The position numbers and the translations under genes were made by a program. The notes beneath the pieces were generated by a model. That model had not been told where the DNA came from. It did not search any database and saw only the letters and a program-made list of their open reading frames with translations. A stretch of DNA of 64,000 nucleotides from Scandinavium goeteborgense. Lineage in GTDB: Bacteria > Pseudomonadota > Gammaproteobacteria > Enterobacterales > Enterobacteriaceae. The stretch covers positions 2,523,177-2,587,176 of the forward strand of contig NZ_CP054058.1 in the NCBI RefSeq assembly GCF_003935895.2, read 5' to 3'. Positions within the stretch are counted from its first letter, which is position 1. Each line of letters begins with the position of its first letter. Shown here piece after piece: positions 57,001 through 63,998 of the stretch.

Positions 57001-58034
57001 GCCATCCAACCCAGTAACCCTCTGAGTTCGTCCCTCACGTAGTGACCAGGCGCAATCAAGCTCAGGCACTTGCGAAGCGTCAATGGATCGGCAGAGTTTC
57101 CGATTCGTTTTGTGAGATAAACAGCTGCTGAATATTCAGCAATAATTTTATGCACCGGACGATGCTGATCTGTCTGATAACCAGGCCTGAAAAGCCTACT
57201 GGCTAATATTCCTTTCGGTGATGGGATAGATGCAGCCAGCGAATAGATGAAGGGATAAACTCGGGTTTCAGCTGGTTCGCTTGTCGCAACCCCTTCCGAG
57301 CCCGACAACAGTAGTTTTGTGAAGATCTCAGCACTGATATTTATCTTTTGCTCAACCGACAAGGGAGCATCATGAATAGCAATATCGCGATTCTCTTCAC
57401 GAGCCTGATACCTGACGGACTGAGCAAATAACGCCTCCCGGCTCGAAAAACGTCCATTACTCTCCGAATAGGCTGCTGCTAGCAGATGAAGAAACTGAGG
57501 GTTTGACAGCAGGACATCGACTCCGAAACGTTTAGCTTCTCTCACAAAGCTATCGAAGTCCTCATTTGGATGCAGATAGCTGAAAAGTGTCCGCAGCTCA
57601 TCTTGACTGAATTCACAAAGATACACCACGAGCGGATCGACGTTGAAGATTTTACGGAACTGAGATGTCGATGAATGACTCCATTCACTTGATCGACTAG
57701 ATACAATAAGGTGTGTTGGTTTTGCTTTCAAAGCCAGCGCCAAAAGTTGATGAATTCCGGCTTTATCTATCTTGGCCAGTTCATCAAATCCGTCGATCAC
57801 CAGTGGACGGCCACATTCATTGTCAGCTCGATATTGAAACGAATTAGCCTCAATCGACTGAGTCGAAAGCCTTTGTGCAAGGCTATGCATTAGCTCGGTT
57901 TTACCGGCGCCGGGCTCCGCAAGTATGATGAGATACGGTGATGCCTGCAGTAGCTCATCTTCAGTATACTTTTTACCGCTGACAGGATTTGCGGTAAGAA
58001 TGCGAGGCAAGTAAAAATGCGTTTCTTTAGACAC
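54015..58034 (-). CDS. NACHT-type NTPase with C-terminal PD-(D/E)XK nuclease-like domain (candidate defence protein)
   Basis: 1339 aa. N-terminal P-loop NTPase: Walker A PGAGKT (41-46) and Walker B LVIDGFDEL (78-86), the DGFDEL form typical of NACHT/STAND ATPases, followed by a sensor-like VSSRSSEW. Residues about 350-1180 are a long helical region with no family I recognise. The C-terminus has RADIS (Asp1239) and MIEVKGQWH (Glu1256, Lys1258), the D...ExK pattern of PD-(D/E)XK nucleases. Start is GTG at 58034 with a weak SD. It lies between Q and the late genes, a known cargo spot of lambdoid prophages. Anti-phage activity is inference; no named system fits this domain order. Confidence 0.75.
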   Translation of the reverse strand: MSKETHFYLPRILTANPVSGKKYTEDELLQASPYLIILAEPGAGKTELMHSLAQRLSTQSIEANSFQYRADNECGRPLVIDGFDELAKIDKAGIHQLLALALKAKPTHLIVSSRSSEWSHSSTSQFRKIFNVDPLVVYLCEFSQDELRTLFSYLHPNEDFDSFVREAKRFGVDVLLSNPQFLHLLAAAYSESNGRFSSREALFAQSVRYQAREENRDIAIHDAPLSVEQKINISAEIFTKLLLSGSEGVATSEPAETRVYPFIYSLAASIPSPKGILASRLFRPGYQTDQHRPVHKIIAEYSAAVYLTKRIGNSADPLTLRKCLSLIAPGHYVRDELRGLLGWMAACGDSTMQQNIIQLDPYAVLANGDPSQLTVSSRLFLIAQLQKLEREDPFFRRNDAWRRFSVTGFFTPEVIETIRPLLTPQGEGHLSGLLLELLQGVEDAHALSSTLSSLVCDHLLDLHTRFLASGCLLGLKHYDFRLELARLLGEATSDSLRVASEIYSVRGPDSFAITELSTFLRTCCGLYLNPTNENGNISTDHYFVSVFISKLPITCVEPLLNILSDGLTCECKKKSFECYCRNGISKIIGKLLDNYVVNAALPLDPVSIWRWVEYLNFHETISADRSATVKVLQQDATLRRGVYRHVLSNNFDAHALREALDNHFRYPYHAHAGLCFKDGDQEYLLNMAFEEENVALWRLLFPHHFRNRQITERKINPLRQICRRHALSNPRFMQAWVSAERGMKSLGRPDQKLARMSRRMKLRREAKRAMNLQWIDSHRDEISQGMQWGVLDSFARTMLSQPDNLASNFGDRNLVEQSLINCLQHISPHIPDLRELTRLKTEGETYGMRYIFYAACMLLFEDHGTLASLDKSVLSILRTETNHGNSEGARLTHNAMMENVDQLLFPAGKGTEIFLRDYLEPQLEYPHPPLELIMQPSVFDSIRGQLAIEWLGQYGTLPLNTARTLFKLACREASPTELCHVITKRCEELQSSHTDNIGDDKQEELRLFWLIRALYFLPEFPADYWQRIIADKRNLLRFNSLSRGINREDTQHWPSLSAEKLGSILESFIGQWPVMRSSLLSQNQRNEDEDAWDIMYVIVERMGTTEPSKGIPVIKRLLEMPLLQPLHSELKSALVTLQRERLFRDYSPPCAHDVTEVLNHDGVVTVEGLRESVLYQLEVYQQHINKGEFNTIRQFNPNGNRLDEESSRDIIAEWLRIVLRPQGITVVKEHEVNNEKRADISASKAHRDRRLLLMIEVKGQWHKAIYTAPYEQLYELYSLTPDAGMQGIYIALWFGQHEKVANTYKHELKSAEELRLAIIKKLPAELHNQIDVFVLDLSK

Positions 58035-58177
58035 GGATTGAACATTCCCTCAAAGGATGTGCATCAATAATCAGATATTACAACGGCCAATAAAATTTAT
58101 GAATGGTCAAAATCCCCTGATTTTCAGAAAGCCCAGCTCAGCACAATTTATTCGGTCTCAACAAGTTGCATCAAACC

Positions 58178-58206
58178 ATTATATTTTTCAGTTACTCACT
58201 AACTAA
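58178..58206 (-). promoter_or_regulatory. Candidate promoter for the NACHT gene
   Basis: Minus strand: TTAGTT, 17 nt, TATAAT, about 145 nt before the GTG start. It would give expression in the lysogen without Q or the late promoter. Confidence 0.5.
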
Positions 58207-58292
58207 CACAATTCGATTACCGCAACGTCCGCTTCTGGCACAAAGCGGCCTTCTCCAGAATAGAGAAGCGCCTGCCTTGAGCTGGAAACACA

Positions 58293-59045
58293 TTACCGAG
58301 TGATGCTCTTCAACACATTCTCGGCGTAGGACTCTTCCATGTGGCAGTGTTCAACCAGCCTTTCATAAAACAATTTGAAGTTGCGACGCCAAGTCGTTTC
58401 CGTCACACCCAGCGCTTTGAATATCTCAGTATCCTTTAACCTCGGGTAGCCTCTGCCCTTGCAGCGCGGGCATGCTTTATACACTGGCAGACCTTGCAGC
58501 TCGGTTTTCTTCTTATCGACCACTTCTCCACGGCCACGACAGCGACACGCATTTTTGAGATGGCCTTTGCCATTACATGGCTTGCAAATCACCCTGACGA
58601 TCTCCCTTCCCTGCTCTTGTGGCATCCAGGTATCACGAATGCGACAGGACTTCATTGTGAAAACCTCAGCATCGATAAAACCGCTTCCGATGCAGCTGCT
58701 GCACTGAAGCTGGCTGGCCGCACTCAGGGAGTAATCACGGAATACATAACCTGCAAGGATACGAAGAAAATTATGCTTCTGTTGATTATCCATTCTTTTC
58801 AGCGTTGCGTGACGACCTGAACGTGAAAGAGCTATCTGCTCGATATAGGCAATAATGTCAGCGGGGTTCAGAACGCCAGCTTTGGCAAGGTAGAGTTCAA
58901 TCCCCACACCTGCTTTCGCATTTGCTAAACCGAGTGCAGCCATAATATCAGTAATGGTCAAAGTATCAGCGGTAATGCCGCATGGTACTGCGCCTGGCAT
59001 CATCGATTTGGGTGAAAAGTATTGCGGTAACGATTCAAGATTCAT
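58293..59045 (-). CDS. Phage antitermination protein Q
   Basis: 250 aa of the lambdoid Antiterm (Q) family. Zinc-binding Cys clusters CSSCIGSG, CKPCNGKGH, CRCRGRG and CPRCKGRG lie between residues 110 and 200, followed by an HTH-like end (IFKALGVTETTWRRNFKLFY). It modifies RNA polymerase at the late promoter so that it reads through terminators. The late operon here contains many terminators, which fits. Overlaps rusA by 4 nt. Confidence 0.92.
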   Translation of the reverse strand: MNLESLPQYFSPKSMMPGAVPCGITADTLTITDIMAALGLANAKAGVGIELYLAKAGVLNPADIIAYIEQIALSRSGRHATLKRMDNQQKHNFLRILAGYVFRDYSLSAASQLQCSSCIGSGFIDAEVFTMKSCRIRDTWMPQEQGREIVRVICKPCNGKGHLKNACRCRGRGEVVDKKKTELQGLPVYKACPRCKGRGYPRLKDTEIFKALGVTETTWRRNFKLFYERLVEHCHMEESYAENVLKSITR

Positions 59046-59401
59046 TTTGCGTCCTCGATGATAATTTGCCCGGCTTCACCCCATACCTTTGATGTCCGGA
59101 CATCCCAGATGTGGGAGTCATCGTCAAACAGGGCATCCAGTAGCGATTTAGTCAGATTGTCGATATCGGGTTTCTGCTGGTGTGGCTGGCCGTCCATCTG
59201 GTTGCGCTTCTTCTGGCTCCAGCTTTTCGGCATAGGGATGATGAAAATGATGTGCACGTTGGCAGGAGCGATCTGGATATCGTGCAGGCGCACTTCGTCG
59301 CAGAACGCGCGGTAGCGCATCACCGGCGGGCGCTGCTTCCACTTATCGCGGACCGTCATGCGGGGTTTCCCGATCGGGGTTATCTGGTAGCGGTTACGCA
59401 T
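59042..59401 (-). CDS. Holliday junction resolvase RusA
   Basis: 119 aa from the ATG at 59401. RusA family: MRNRYQITPIGKPRMTVRDK, the conserved acidic residues in KPDIDNLTKSLLDALFDDDS (Asp70/72/91-type cluster), and GEAGQIIIED. It resolves four-way junctions during phage recombination and replication. Overlaps both Q (4 nt) and the Ref-like gene (8 nt). A start at 59419 is less likely. Confidence 0.94.
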   Translation of the reverse strand: MRNRYQITPIGKPRMTVRDKWKQRPPVMRYRAFCDEVRLHDIQIAPANVHIIFIIPMPKSWSQKKRNQMDGQPHQQKPDIDNLTKSLLDALFDDDSHIWDVRTSKVWGEAGQIIIEDAK

Positions 59402-59705
59402 AGAAGACCCCCAGTTCAATGAGAGTCTGCGTCAGAAGTTCATCTTCGGTACCGAATTTGTCTTCCCAGGTTCTGCGCCCTGCATGTACCGCAACGCCAT
59501 GACCACCAGTACGGTGATGGGCATGACAAAGTGGGATCACACTGTGGTGACTGGCACGACCGGAAACACCGGTACCAGCGCTACAATGGTGGATTTCAGC
59601 GGGTGTATCGCCGTAGTGAAGATTCCGGCAAACAATGCAGCCGAGCTCAGCTACACGAGCAAGATGGAGCTTTTCCGCTTTGGTTTTGCATTTGGTTTTA
59701 CTCAT
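59394..59705 (-). CDS. Ref-like HNH nuclease (DUF968 family)
   Basis: 103 aa. GCIVCRNLHYGDTPAEIHHC supplies the first zinc/His elements and SVIPLCHAHHRTG the second; the segment AGRRTWEDKFGTEDELL is characteristic of the family related to P1 Ref, a RecA-dependent nuclease. It lies in the nin-like region next to rusA, suggesting a role in recombination. The start overlaps a possible 27-codon ORF that I do not call. Confidence 0.8.
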   Translation of the reverse strand: MSKTKCKTKAEKLHLARVAELGCIVCRNLHYGDTPAEIHHCSAGTGVSGRASHHSVIPLCHAHHRTGGHGVAVHAGRRTWEDKFGTEDELLTQTLIELGVFYA

Positions 59706-59808
59706 GCCGGGCCACCAGCATAAGCATATACACCGCTCAGGGGTGAACGGTGCGAAGGTCTTAAAGCATGTGTGTACGCCATCATAATTGACTCTGTTGG
59801 CGCAGCGA

Positions 59809-60054
59809 TTACTCAGAAGGAGGGTTCAGCTCCTGGGACTTATTATAACTGTGTTTCTCGTCTTTTAAACCCACCATGGTTCGCATCCTTTCATATTGAT
59901 CCACAGAGGTTACAAACTCGCCCTTTTTCAGACTGAAACCTCCCTCGACAGTCAACCGGTTGATACTCAATAGAATATCCCCTTTAAAACTACAGATGCC
60001 GGGAATCAGTCTTTCCGGGACGTATATAGCGACCATTTTCTCTTTGATAAACAT
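59809..60054 (-). CDS. Hypothetical phage protein
   Basis: 81 aa if translated from the ATG at 60054, which has GGA at suitable spacing; starts at 60078 or 60141 are possible. MFIKEKMVAIYVPERLIPGI, beta-rich N-terminus and a hydrophilic tail (DEKHSYNKSQELNPPSE). No family recognised. Lies in the nin-like block between the Ref-like gene and a LexA-controlled gene. Confidence 0.45.
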   Translation of the reverse strand: MFIKEKMVAIYVPERLIPGICSFKGDILLSINRLTVEGGFSLKKGEFVTSVDQYERMRTMVGLKDEKHSYNKSQELNPPSE

Positions 60055-60256
60055 AAGATGTTCCAAATGAAAATTCATAACCCGCGTATGGCGCCATCTT
60101 CCCGGTCGATCCGAACGCGCGAAATTCCATTTAAGATGCATTTTTTGTCGTTGTCTGATTTGCGGTACAGATTAAACGCCATCAAACCGAGCGACAGACG
60201 AAGACTAATAGGTTCATTAACCCATAAGCCTGCAATCAACAAAGCTAACCTGAGGA

Positions 60257-60514
60257 TTACACCAGCCGAAATTCGTCATCAAACTCTTGTTTCCTGTTGA
60301 GCATTGAGCTGTAGGAGACGATGTATGTGATGGCATCGGATAAGCATGTTGGCTTGTCGAACTCTAGCCAGAAGCAATCGTTGTATGTCCGACCGAGCCA
60401 AAAGCCACCGCCATAGGCCTTAGCCCGCTGGAAGATAACCCATTCCCCTTCCTGCATCCGGGCAAGCGTATCGCCCCGATAGACAATTGTGTAATTACTG
60501 TCTTTGCCACCCAT
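60257..60514 (-). CDS. SOS-controlled small hypothetical protein
   Basis: 85 aa from the ATG at 60514, with GGGGAGG two nt upstream. MGGKDSNYTIVYRGDTLARM, aromatic, no family recognised. A consensus LexA box lies 20 nt upstream, so it should be induced by DNA damage. Such genes in other prophages act as antirepressors or host modulators; no similarity to Tum or DinI is seen. Confidence 0.7.
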   Translation of the reverse strand: MGGKDSNYTIVYRGDTLARMQEGEWVIFQRAKAYGGGFWLGRTYNDCFWLEFDKPTCLSDAITYIVSYSSMLNRKQEFDDEFRLV

Positions 60515-60533
60515 AACCTCCCCCTCAGAAACA

Positions 60534-60549
60534 CTGTATATATACACAG
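60534..60549 (-). promoter_or_regulatory. LexA (SOS) box
   Basis: CTGTATATATACACAG fits CTGT-N8-ACAG exactly with an AT-rich centre. It overlaps the -10 (TACTGT) of a promoter whose -35 is TTGCAA, 17 nt away, on the minus strand. Confidence 0.85.
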
Positions 60550-60746
60550 TAAATTACTGGAGGGGTTTTTGCAAACCTCGTGACACGATACAGTAACAAT
60601 TTAATTTCGTACTAAACTGCTGTTACCCAGCAATCAGCGCCTTCTGCGCAAGAGCATGATTGCAAAGGTAATATATCCTTACATTTCCCACAGCACCTGC
60701 TACTACTCGCCTTTATCCTACCGGCAACCGGTGTAGATATTGATGC

Positions 60747-61055
60747 TCATGCCCTCACCTTGCCACCGCTGCCAAATACCTTGTGGATGTGATAGCCATG
60801 CCAGTTGCGGCGGCATTGCTCAGTAATCGGCAAGTCTTCCATCGCCAGCTCCCTTCCCGCCCGGTAAATCGCCGGTGTACGGCCTGTTCGCATCTTGATT
60901 ACTTCAACCTGGCCTTTGTCTGTCAGGGATTTAAGAGCCCATGCGATGCCTGAGTAACTTACGTCCGGATACATCTCGCTGATCTGACTTACCGTGGCGG
61001 TTTCATGCGTCTCGAAGAACGCCATCACCGCCTGGCCTGCTGTCAATGTTTTCAC
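60747..61055 (-). CDS. Phage winged-helix protein
   Basis: 102 aa from a GTG at 61055, chosen because GGAGGAG precedes it and GTGA overlaps the upstream stop; the longer reading from 61184 duplicates the previous gene's DNA. AVMAFFETHETATVSQISEM and SGIAWALKSLTDKGQVEVIK form a winged helix-turn-helix. Possibly a transcription or replication accessory factor. Confidence 0.65.
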   Translation of the reverse strand: MKTLTAGQAVMAFFETHETATVSQISEMYPDVSYSGIAWALKSLTDKGQVEVIKMRTGRTPAIYRAGRELAMEDLPITEQCRRNWHGYHIHKVFGSGGKVRA

Positions 61056-61288
61056 TGTGTCTCCTCCCCTGCCTGAACCTTGTTGATTTTCATATCCCAT
61101 TGCTCGCGCAGCAGGCGTTTCATCGTCAACTTCGAAGAGCCGGAGTGAAAACTTTGCTCGGCTCGGTGGTGGTTGTAGGGGCACTTAAGCACCCCAGAGG
61201 TGATGAATGCCCTGTTTTTGAACCCAAACTCTGTTATCAGGTTGCAGGTCGGGCAACGCGGCATTTCAGTACCAGTCGTCATCGTCAT
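61052..61288 (-). CDS. Small putative zinc-binding phage protein
   Basis: Up to 78 aa; the ATG at 61282 has better SD spacing than that at 61288. RCPTCNLITEFGFKNRAFIT then VLKCPYNHHRAEQ gives a CxxC...CxxxHH pattern of a small zinc finger. The basic C-terminus LTMKRLLREQWDMKINKVQA may contact nucleic acid. Coupled to the next gene by GTGA. Confidence 0.6.
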   Translation of the reverse strand: MTMTTGTEMPRCPTCNLITEFGFKNRAFITSGVLKCPYNHHRAEQSFHSGSSKLTMKRLLREQWDMKINKVQAGEETQ

Positions 61289-61385
61289 GCCCCCAGCAGC
61301 CGTCAGTTAACATCGCGGAAATGCCACACACCACCAGTAGTACTAGCACCACGCAGACCATCCAAAGCAGTACGCCAGCCGTCAC
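61266..61385 (-). CDS. Small single-helix membrane protein (39 aa)
   Basis: 39 codons from a GTG at 61385 overlapping the upstream stop (GTGA), with GGAGG 7 nt before. A strongly hydrophobic helix GVLLWMVCVVLVLLVVCGIS is followed by an acidic tail GHDDDDWY. It overlaps the next gene's start by about 20 nt. Hydrophobicity, SD and coupling argue for a real gene. No function known. Confidence 0.6.
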   Translation of the reverse strand: MTAGVLLWMVCVVLVLLVVCGISAMLTDGCWGHDDDDWY

Positions 61386-62002
61386 AGCATCACCTCCTGG
61401 ATGAGACGCTTGTGTTTACTAATTTCACGGACCGCGTCACGCAGCCGCTCAAGCTTGACCACCTTGGCTTTTGCGCGACGCAGCTCGCGGTTCACTCCAC
61501 GCACTGTCGGGACAATGAGATCATCAGGGCATGCCGCGGCGAATGGCGTGATGGAATCCAGCACGGCTGCGACACTGACAGGTTTGTTATCTTTGGCTAC
61601 GGCTGGCTCGTTGGTTTCTGAGGTGGCATCCGCGATGGAGTAGCGGAACGTGCCGTTATCGCTGACGCGCGTGATTCGCCCTTTGCTGATCGGCATAGCG
61701 AGCGTGGCGGCAACCTTCCGGTTTGTGGTTGATAGAACCGTGGCCAGCTCTTCAGTCGATTGCGCACCGCGCTGACGCAAGGCATCGATAATCATGGCCT
61801 CGCTGATTTTTACAGTGTCCTGCTCTGTGGACACCTCCGGATCTGCCGGCGACCAGCTCATGCCGTACTGAGCAACCAGCCCGTCTCGTTTGTAATCCCA
61901 AAGCTGATTTACCACTTCATTCCGGCTGATTCCGGTGCGCGCCGCGATTTCGATCGACGTCGCCTTTTTCATTGCCCCAAGGGCCTGAAGTACAGTTTCC
62001 AT
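61382..62002 (-). CDS. DUF1627-type phage DNA-binding protein
   Basis: 206 aa from the ATG at 62002 (METVLQALGAMKKATSIEIA), preceded by CAGGAGA; the first ATG (62026) adds eight residues. Two helix-turn-helix-like units (ATSIEIAARTGISRNEVVNQ and STEELATVLSTTNRKVAATL) and a basic C-terminus. Family of unknown function next to replication genes in lambdoid phages; may regulate or aid replication. Confidence 0.75.
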   Translation of the reverse strand: METVLQALGAMKKATSIEIAARTGISRNEVVNQLWDYKRDGLVAQYGMSWSPADPEVSTEQDTVKISEAMIIDALRQRGAQSTEELATVLSTTNRKVAATLAMPISKGRITRVSDNGTFRYSIADATSETNEPAVAKDNKPVSVAAVLDSITPFAAACPDDLIVPTVRGVNRELRRAKAKVVKLERLRDAVREISKHKRLIQEVML

Positions 62003-62022
62003 AATTTCTCCTGTTTGAATCT

Positions 62023-63000
62023 TCATCCCCTGAAGCCTTCAGGGATTGTGTTATCTGGCTCTGAAATGGTGTTTACGTCGCGCTGTGATGACTGGCTGCC
62101 GTTACCAGGCCCGAGTCGTAGAATTAACTCATCCCATTTTTCACGGAGTTTCCCAGGGCTGAGAATGTTTCGGCACCAGAACGGATCGCCCTGAACACGT
62201 TTGAACATGTCGCAAATCTGCCGATGGGTTCGTGCGTCGATAGTTCGCATCAGACGAATTTCGTTCGCCCAAACAGTCCAGTTTGGGTCTTTAGGCCTGG
62301 TAACTTCGCCATCAGTCTCAGCGGCCTGTTCGTAAAGTCGCTTGATGCGACCAAAGATCCACTCAGCACACTGCTGGTCTTCCGGGGTTCCCCATTTGCC
62401 TTTGCGAGCAAGAGCGTCATTCCCAGATAATTTTTTGGTGTCAGAGGATTCGTTAGAATTCTCGGACGAAGAGTTCTGTGTGATCTCTTGTGTAGTCTCT
62501 GTGTAATCTCCTGTATGAAAGTTGGCGGGATCCCCACCAGCCTGTTGGCAGGATTCGCCCCAACTTGTTGGCTGGGTTCCTGCCATCTTGTTGGTGGAGT
62601 TACCGCCATCTAGTTGGCGGGGTTCCCTCCTTCTAGTTGGCGGGGTTGCTGCCAACTGTGATTCGGCGCTGGCTGAGAACAATAAAAGCTCTTCAAGACG
62701 TTCAGAATTGATCCGGTAATGTACGGTCGCGGGGACACCTCGAAGTTGCTCTTCCAACACGCCTAATGCGACCAGCCTTTTCCTCGAAGTTTCCTGCTCA
62801 TCTCTGCTTAACCCTGTCTCTTTACGGATGTTTTCTCGCGTCTTGTACATCCAGTCGCCATCCATGCGGTTATGCCAGTAGACAAACTGAGAGAGCAGAA
62901 CTGCCGCTGCTGGCCCGGCCTTAACCTTTCCCACCCTTATCTGAGCAAAAGCGGGCTGATACGCTATGGGGCGATCAAGCAGCTGAATTAATGTGCTCAC
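62023..63000 (-). CDS. Phage replication initiator (O-like)
   Basis: 325 aa. N-terminal winged-helix region (about 30-110: AGPAAAVLLSQFVYWHNRMD, RENIRKETGLSRDEQETSRK), a low-complexity middle (115-200) that contains the iterons, and a C-terminal domain ending DPFWCRNILSPGKLREKWDE, as in several lambdoid replication proteins. It would bind the origin in its own gene and recruit host DnaB. No lambda P or DnaC-like loader follows it. Overlaps both neighbours by ATGA. Confidence 0.82.
   Translation of the reverse strand: MSTLIQLLDRPIAYQPAFAQIRVGKVKAGPAAAVLLSQFVYWHNRMDGDWMYKTRENIRKETGLSRDEQETSRKRLVALGVLEEQLRGVPATVHYRINSERLEELLLFSASAESQLAATPPTRRREPRQLDGGNSTNKMAGTQPTSWGESCQQAGGDPANFHTGDYTETTQEITQNSSSENSNESSDTKKLSGNDALARKGKWGTPEDQQCAEWIFGRIKRLYEQAAETDGEVTRPKDPNWTVWANEIRLMRTIDARTHRQICDMFKRVQGDPFWCRNILSPGKLREKWDELILRLGPGNGSQSSQRDVNTISEPDNTIPEGFRG
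62521..62658 (-). repeat. Replication origin: six 23-bp iterons
   Basis: Six direct repeats with exact 23-bp spacing start at 62521, 62544, 62567, 62590, 62613 and 62636. All begin GTTGG (plus strand); the consensus is about GTTGGCGGGGTTCCCGCCATCTA. They lie inside the O-like gene, as the lambda ori iterons do. The period is not a multiple of three, so the protein sequence does not repeat in step; selection is on DNA. Confidence 0.9.
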
Positions 63001-63242
63001 GAACTCACCTCAGTAAACGTCAAACTAAACTCTCGCCGCGCCATCTCTAAGGCGTCCCTGTATCCCTCACGGTGATAAACAACGTGAAGTCGTGAACACC
63101 GAATAACCTTCACCAAGCATCCGCGTTCGTCGCGATACAGGCTTCCAGGGAAAGGCTCTGTTCGTAGATCCTCAGGTTCTGCCAGGAGACGGAATTGCAT
63201 CGCATTTTTCATGCGGGTTACTAATTCGTGAGTGTTGTGCAT
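62997..63242 (-). CDS. DUF4222-like small phage protein
   Basis: 81 aa. The segment GSLYRDERGCLVKVIRCSRL then VVYHREGYRDALEMARREF fits the small DUF4222 family found upstream of replication genes in lambdoid prophages. Function unknown. Stop overlaps the O-like start codon. Confidence 0.65.
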   Translation of the reverse strand: MHNTHELVTRMKNAMQFRLLAEPEDLRTEPFPGSLYRDERGCLVKVIRCSRLHVVYHREGYRDALEMARREFSLTFTEVSS

Positions 63243-63256
63243 AGCTTTCTCCCGAA

Positions 63257-63706
63257 CTATCCCGCGCGCTGTTGAGCATGCGAAAGGTCAATGTTTATGC
63301 CAATCAACTCAGCCAGAGCGGATATTGCTTCGATGCCCTCACGATGAATAACGGCTTTAGACTTTCTCATCAGCACAGCATTGGTTGCCTCGGTACACTC
63401 ACGGTTGGCATTGGCAATCTGGCTGTGTACGTCGTGCAGCTGCTGCATCTCGGCTTCGATAGCGGCCATGACTGCTGGTGCAAGTTCACGCGCTTGCTTC
63501 AAGTAGTTCGCAGTTTCCTTGCGGAATGCACGCTGGATGCGCTGCGTGTTGTTGTGCAGTCGGCGGGTGTAGTCATCTGCGTCAGAAATGCCTTCCAGCA
63601 CCTCGAGCAAGTCACCGTAGTGATGTTTTGTTATCATCGGAACAACCGCTTTCCAGCGCCCTTCTGCCCAGGACTCCAGCTCAACGGCAAGAAGTTTGAT
63701 ATCCAT
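63257..63706 (-). CDS. YdaT-like regulatory protein
   Basis: 149 aa. HNNTQRIQRAFRKETANYLK then LAPAVMAAIEAEM resembles the YdaT family of Rac-type prophages, which occupies the place of lambda CII. Predominantly helical. In Rac, YdaT and YdaS inhibit growth when overproduced and act as regulators. Its start overlaps the YdaS-like stop by 1 nt. Confidence 0.65.
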   Translation of the reverse strand: MDIKLLAVELESWAEGRWKAVVPMITKHHYGDLLEVLEGISDADDYTRRLHNNTQRIQRAFRKETANYLKQARELAPAVMAAIEAEMQQLHDVHSQIANANRECTEATNAVLMRKSKAVIHREGIEAISALAELIGINIDLSHAQQRAG

Positions 63707-63945
63707 TAGTCAGACGCTCCCACCAATGCTGTTTTAATCTTCTTGCCACTACGGCGGTCCCGGCGGTACTGGTCGTAAACTTCCTTGTCGTAATGCAGTG
63801 CGCCACCCGATGCCTCAGATAAACGTTGCGCGCACCTCTCCGGGACTAATTCTTTCCACTGGCTAACCGCTGATGGGTCGACCCCTGCGGCTTGAGCCAC
63901 ACGTACTCTTGTCCCAAAAAAAATGATAACTGCAGACTTGAACAT
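63706..63945 (-). CDS. Cro/YdaS-like phage repressor
   Basis: 79 aa. Helix-turn-helix RVAQAAGVDPSAVSQWKELV then CAQRLSEASGG is the YdaS/Cro pattern. It is the first gene of the rightward-type early operon (minus strand here). AGGAGAGG precedes the ATG at 63945. It should bind the operators just upstream and control the lytic switch. The CI-type repressor would lie beyond the window. Confidence 0.82.
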   Translation of the reverse strand: MFKSAVIIFFGTRVRVAQAAGVDPSAVSQWKELVPERCAQRLSEASGGALHYDKEVYDQYRRDRRSGKKIKTALVGASD

Positions 63946-63958
63946 TGACCTCTCCTTT

Positions 63959-63998
63959 CCTGAGTTTTCTCAATGGTAGTGCCGCAAGGAAACTCAGG
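63959..63998. promoter_or_regulatory. Candidate early operator (inverted repeat)
   Basis: CCTGAGTTTTC (63959-63969) and GGAAACTCAGG (63988-63998) are inverted copies with one mismatch, 18 nt apart, just upstream of the Cro/YdaS-like gene. Position and symmetry suit repressor/Cro half-sites. The window ends here. Confidence 0.6.

Noticed and set aside
59702..59785. 27-codon ORF with ATGA overlap to the Ref-like gene
   Set aside because: Coupling is suggestive, but SD is weak and the sequence shows no recognisable feature; possibly the relic of a longer gene.
62521..62658. Six regular repeats resembling a CRISPR array
   Set aside because: Units abut each other at 23 bp without unique spacers and lie within a coding frame, so they are iterons.
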